The notes under the pieces: model-generated
Told to the model about the DNA's origin: nothing
Seen by the model: the letters and a program-made list of their open reading frames with translations, nothing else
Databases searched by the model: none
Assembly (NCBI GenBank): GCA_024638355.1
Contig: JAHEKO010000191.1
Location: 1-7,215 of the forward strand
DNA: 7,215 nucleotides
Reading direction: 5' to 3'
Origin: Acidobacteriota bacterium
Lineage (GTDB): Bacteria; Acidobacteriota; Thermoanaerobaculia; Multivoradales; JAHEKO01
In this document: in pieces, positions 4,494 through 7,215 of the stretch
How the letters are laid out: each line of letters begins with the position of its first letter
How positions within the stretch are numbered: the stretch's first letter is position 1
Program-made: the position numbers and the translations under genes

Positions 4494-6237
4494 TCGAGCC
4501 GGTCGGGTGGGACGCTCTGCGCTCGTCGTCATACTTTCGCTGATCTCCGTACCGGCGCTCGCGCAGGAGCCGCCGGCCGAGCCGACCGACGCACAGTTCC
4601 CGCTCGGCGTCCGGGCGCGCAGCAACCTGACACGGCTGCAGATGGACTGGCTCGACTGGCTGGTCGCCTGCAACGAAGGCGATGGCGAGCGGGCGGCGGC
4701 GGTGATCGACAGCCTGCAGGCCCACGCCCGGGTGGTGGGCATGCGCCACCTCCCCGAGCTGGGCGCGGCGGCCGCCTCGCGGGCCATCGACCTTGGCCGC
4801 GCCGGCCAGATGGAGCCCGCGCGCTGGAGCCTCGAAGCGGCCGAGCGCCTCGCGCCGCTGCGGCCGGAGGGCCCGTTCGCCGCCTCCCGAGTCGCCTGGA
4901 TGGAGGGCGCGTACGTGACCGCTGCCGCGAGCACCGTGCGCGGCTTCGTGCGCTCGCTCGCGTCGCCGCAGCTGCGCTTCGTGCTGCTCAACAACCTCGC
5001 CCTCTGGGCGGCGACCGTGGTGGCGCTGGCGGGCCTGCTCCTGGTGGGTGTCGTGATGATCTCGCGCGGCCCCGAGCTCTACTTCGATCTCCACCGCTAC
5101 TTCGATCGCTTCCTGCCGTCGCCGGGGTCGCACGCCCTCTGCCTCGCCCTGCTGAGCTGGCCCTTCCTGCTCCCGGCCGGCCCGCTCTGGGCGGCGATCT
5201 ACTGGTCGGTGCTGCTCTGGGCCTACGGTGCTCGACTCGAGCGGATCCTGCTGATCGCGATCTGGCTCTTCGTCGGGTCGCTCCCGGCGGCGCTGACCGA
5301 GCAGGGTCGACGCGTCGGCCTCGCCCTCTACCCGCCGGTGCAGTCACTGCAGTCCGCGGCGCGCGGTGGCCTCGAGGGCGACCTGTTCAGCCACCTGGCC
5401 ATCCTGCAGTCGATCCTTCCCGAGAGCGCGGCGCTCCGCCACTTCAGCGCCGACATCCATCGCAAGCTGGGGCAGATGGAGATTGCCCGATCGACCTACC
5501 GCGACGTGCTCGCCGACGATCCGGAGAATGCCGCCGCGCTCAACGACCTCGGCATCTACTATTTCGAGGCTTCGGATTTCAGCGGGGCGCTCGACTTCTT
5601 CGAGCGGGCCGCCGAGAGCGACCCCCGCCGCTCGGAGATTCAGTTCAATCTCGCCCAGGCCTACTCGGAGCTCTACCGCTTCGAAGAGTCCGAGGACGCG
5701 CTCTTCACCGCGCGCGAGCTCGACAGCGACTCGGTCAACGCATGGCTTCGCCGCGGCCTGGTGGAGCGGGTCGTCGGCATCGACGGGGGCCTCGAGCGCG
5801 TCTCCGAGATCCGGGACGAGCTACGGGCGCAGTGGCAGGTGGCCGAGGAGTCGCCCGGCTGGTTCGGTTATTGGCGCCAGGCCCTCTCTCTGCCCCTGGT
5901 CGGCGTCTTCATCGCCATCGCCGTCATGGTCCGGCTCGGAACCCGCCGCGGGCGGAGTGCCCGGCCTGAGCGCATCTGGTGGCATCCGGCGGCGGATCGC
6001 GTTCGACGGGTTCTGCTCGCCGGCGTGCCCGAAGCGGAGGCGGGCGAGGCCGGTCGCGCGGCCCTATCGCTGCTCGCACTGGTGACGCTGGCCAGTCTGC
6101 CCCTGGCGAACCGGCTCGGGTTCCCCTTGCCCTGGCTGCATGCCGGAGCTCCGGCGCTGCTGCCGACGGTGGCCGGATTCGGGCTCCTGGTCTTCTTCGC
6201 AATGCGCTACCTGCGGCACTGGAGAGGGGATCGATGA
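4474..6237 (+). CDS. TPR-containing multi-pass membrane protein of unknown function
   Basis: I do not recognise a named family for the whole 587-aa protein. The N-terminus has an apparent signal peptide (about 1-30, ending VPALA before QEPP). A helical extracytoplasmic segment follows (about 31-165). Four probable helices come next (about 170-196, 219-236, 238-252, 256-274). A tetratricopeptide region (about 304-440) includes LNDLGIYYFEASDFSGALDFFERAAESDP (356-384) and IQFNLAQAYSELYRFEESEDALFTARELD (389-417). Three more helices end the protein (about 472-488, 529-546, 559-578). If the signal is cleaved and there are four helices before the TPRs, the TPRs face the periplasm. The ATG at 4474 overlaps the DUF1844 gene by 20 nt. 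A GTG at 4507, after that stop, is an alternative start that keeps the hydrophobic core but has a poor ribosome binding site. The stop overlaps the next ATG as ATGA. A scaffolding role is a guess from the TPRs. Confidence 0.85.
   Translation: MSARPDSRAGRVGRSALVVILSLISVPALAQEPPAEPTDAQFPLGVRARSNLTRLQMDWLDWLVACNEGDGERAAAVIDSLQAHARVVGMRHLPELGAAAASRAIDLGRAGQMEPARWSLEAAERLAPLRPEGPFAASRVAWMEGAYVTAAASTVRGFVRSLASPQLRFVLLNNLALWAATVVALAGLLLVGVVMISRGPELYFDLHRYFDRFLPSPGSHALCLALLSWPFLLPAGPLWAAIYWSVLLWAYGARLERILLIAIWLFVGSLPAALTEQGRRVGLALYPPVQSLQSAARGGLEGDLFSHLAILQSILPESAALRHFSADIHRKLGQMEIARSTYRDVLADDPENAAALNDLGIYYFEASDFSGALDFFERAAESDPRRSEIQFNLAQAYSELYRFEESEDALFTARELDSDSVNAWLRRGLVERVVGIDGGLERVSEIRDELRAQWQVAEESPGWFGYWRQALSLPLVGVFIAIAVMVRLGTRRGRSARPERIWWHPAADRVRRVLLAGVPEAEAGEAGRAALSLLALVTLASLPLANRLGFPLPWLHAGAPALLPTVAGFGLLVFFAMRYLRHWRGDR
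6221..6229 (+). promoter_or_regulatory. Strong ribosome binding site of the PATAN-domain gene
   Basis: GGAGAGGGG ends 4 nt before the ATG at 6234, inside the end of the preceding gene. It is the clearest Shine-Dalgarno sequence in the window and fixes this start together with the ATGA overlap. Confidence 0.7.
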
Positions 6238-7215
6238 AGACCGAGGGCTCGATCGAGCAGAACGGTCTGGTGGAGATCCTTCTCGAGTTGGGGCGCAGGT
6301 CGCGCACCGGCATCTTGACCATTCAGGGGCGCGACGAGATCATCGCCTTCGCCTTTCTCGAAGGTGGCATCGTCTCGGCGGATGCTCTCAACCAGACGAT
6401 GGAGGGGGGACTCGGCCAGGTCTTGACCGAGCTCGGTCTGGTCACCGAGCACGACTTCGCCGGTCTCGCCGCCGAGTACCAGGCGGGCGGAGGCCAGGTG
6501 GTCGATCTGCTCGTCGAGCGCGGCTTCGTCGAGCGCTCTCAGCTGCTGGCCGCGGTGCGCACCCAGACGTACAAGCTCTGCACGCAGGCGCTCGGGTGGA
6601 CCCAGGGCGACTTCAAGTTCTACCGGGGGGAGGAGGTCTCGTACGAGGAGGGAGTCGAGCCGCTCTCGCCCGAGGAGCTGCTGGTGCGAGCCGGACGGGA
6701 GCTGAAGCTGGATCTGCTGCCGGGGGGCGTGCCCTCCGGCGATGAGGTGGTGCGCCGGACCAAGGGCGCCCCCGCGGCGGGCGAGCCGGGCTCCGTCGGC
6801 ATCGACGACCTCGACGAGGGCGCGTTCGCCGTCTTCAAGCTGATCGACGGCAAGCGTACGGTCAGCGAGCTGGCGGACGAAGCTGGAGTGGCCGAGCACC
6901 GCGTGGCCTATCTCCTGCACCGCTGGCAGAGCGCCGAAATGGTCGAGCGGGTCGAGCGGCGCCGGAGACGGCGGCGGGCGGCGCCGCCGAAGACCGCGGT
7001 CGAGCCGCGTCCGCCGGCTCCGGCCAAACGCAGCGAGCCGCGCGAATCGCGGCTAGCGGCCTGGTGGGCGGCCCGCAAGGAGCGGCCCAAGCCGGTGTCG
7101 CTGCCCTGGCCGAGTCGCTTCCTGGGGATTCTGCTGGTGGCGCTCCTCGTCGGCTCCTACACCGCGGCCCCCGAGCGCATCCTGCTGCCCTTCCCGTGGC
7201 AGCGGGGGCTCCAGG
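6234..7215 (+). CDS. PATAN (DUF4388) domain protein with wHTH-like segment and transmembrane helix, partial at right edge
   Basis: I read 327 codons with no stop before the window end. Residues 5 to about 155 fit the PATAN/DUF4388 fold. They start with SIEQNGLVEILLELGRRSRT (6-25) and GILTI; IIAFAFLEGGIVSAD (36-50) is the typical 'F.DG.I..A' strand-turn. A helical insertion and GDFKFYRGEE (125-134) follow. Residues about 190-240 (FAVFKLIDGKRTVSELADEAGVAEHRVAYLLHRW within it) look like the winged-helix segment often found after PATAN domains. A basic run (242-248, seven arginines) and a Pro/Ala/Arg linker lead to one hydrophobic helix (about 296-312). The basic side implies cytoplasmic N-terminal domains and an extracytoplasmic C-terminus, which is not in the window. 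PATAN proteins occur in two-component and gliding or twitching regulatory systems, but the exact role here is unknown. The start overlaps the previous stop and has a strong ribosome binding site. Confidence 0.85.
   Translation, partial: MKTEGSIEQNGLVEILLELGRRSRTGILTIQGRDEIIAFAFLEGGIVSADALNQTMEGGLGQVLTELGLVTEHDFAGLAAEYQAGGGQVVDLLVERGFVERSQLLAAVRTQTYKLCTQALGWTQGDFKFYRGEEVSYEEGVEPLSPEELLVRAGRELKLDLLPGGVPSGDEVVRRTKGAPAAGEPGSVGIDDLDEGAFAVFKLIDGKRTVSELADEAGVAEHRVAYLLHRWQSAEMVERVERRRRRRRAAPPKTAVEPRPPAPAKRSEPRESRLAAWWAARKERPKPVSLPWPSRFLGILLVALLVGSYTAAPERILLPFPWQRGLQ

Noticed and set aside
4030..5133. Minus-strand open frame of 367 codons opposite the DUF1844 and TPR genes
   Set aside because: Arg/Ala/Gly-rich shadow with no conserved motif. 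The opposite strand has DUF1844 and membrane-protein signatures and coherent gene overlaps.

Overview
The window is GC-rich (my impression is near 70%), tightly packed bacterial chromosome with seven protein-coding genes, two of them cut by the window edges. I see no rRNA, tRNA, CRISPR array, transposase or phage gene. A two-domain MazG, a lipoprotein SGNH esterase beside a YbbAP-type ABC system, a DUF1844 protein, a TPR membrane protein and a PATAN/DUF4388 protein suggest a Gram-negative, high-GC environmental lineage. Acidobacteriota (Thermoanaerobaculia-like) or a deltaproteobacterial relative would fit. This is inferred from gene content only, and confidence in the phylum is low.

Layout, left to right. 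(1) 1-1375, minus: the N-terminal half of a YbbP-type FtsX/MacB-fold permease, which runs off the left edge. (2) 1383-2063, minus: its ABC ATPase (YbbA/LolD type), 7 nt upstream of the permease. (3) 2120-2824, plus and divergent from the ATPase: a TesA-type SGNH hydrolase carrying a lipoprotein signal. The divergent esterase / ABC ATPase / permease order is the same as E. coli tesA-ybbA-ybbP. (4) 2814-3086: the end of the esterase gene and a 262-bp convergent intergenic region. It holds a 38/39-bp near-perfect inverted repeat around a multi-hairpin core, and a second, degenerate copy of part of that core that includes the esterase stop codon. (5) 3087-3875, minus: mazG, full length with both domains. 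(6) 3876-3974: a divergent promoter region. (7) 3975 to the right edge, plus: an overlapping three-gene operon. It encodes a DUF1844 protein, a large membrane protein with TPRs between membrane helices, and a PATAN (DUF4388) protein with a wHTH-like segment and a transmembrane helix, cut by the edge.

How the genes may work together. The left half looks like an envelope module in which the YbbAP pump moves or extracts a lipophilic substrate and the anchored esterase hydrolyses it at the membrane. MazG is a stand-alone nucleotide-pool housekeeping enzyme. The right-hand operon encodes three proteins of no established function. Their overlapping reading frames and mixed cytoplasmic and membrane architecture suggest a coupled envelope or signalling system. 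That operon and the structured intergenic repeat are the least explained parts of the window.
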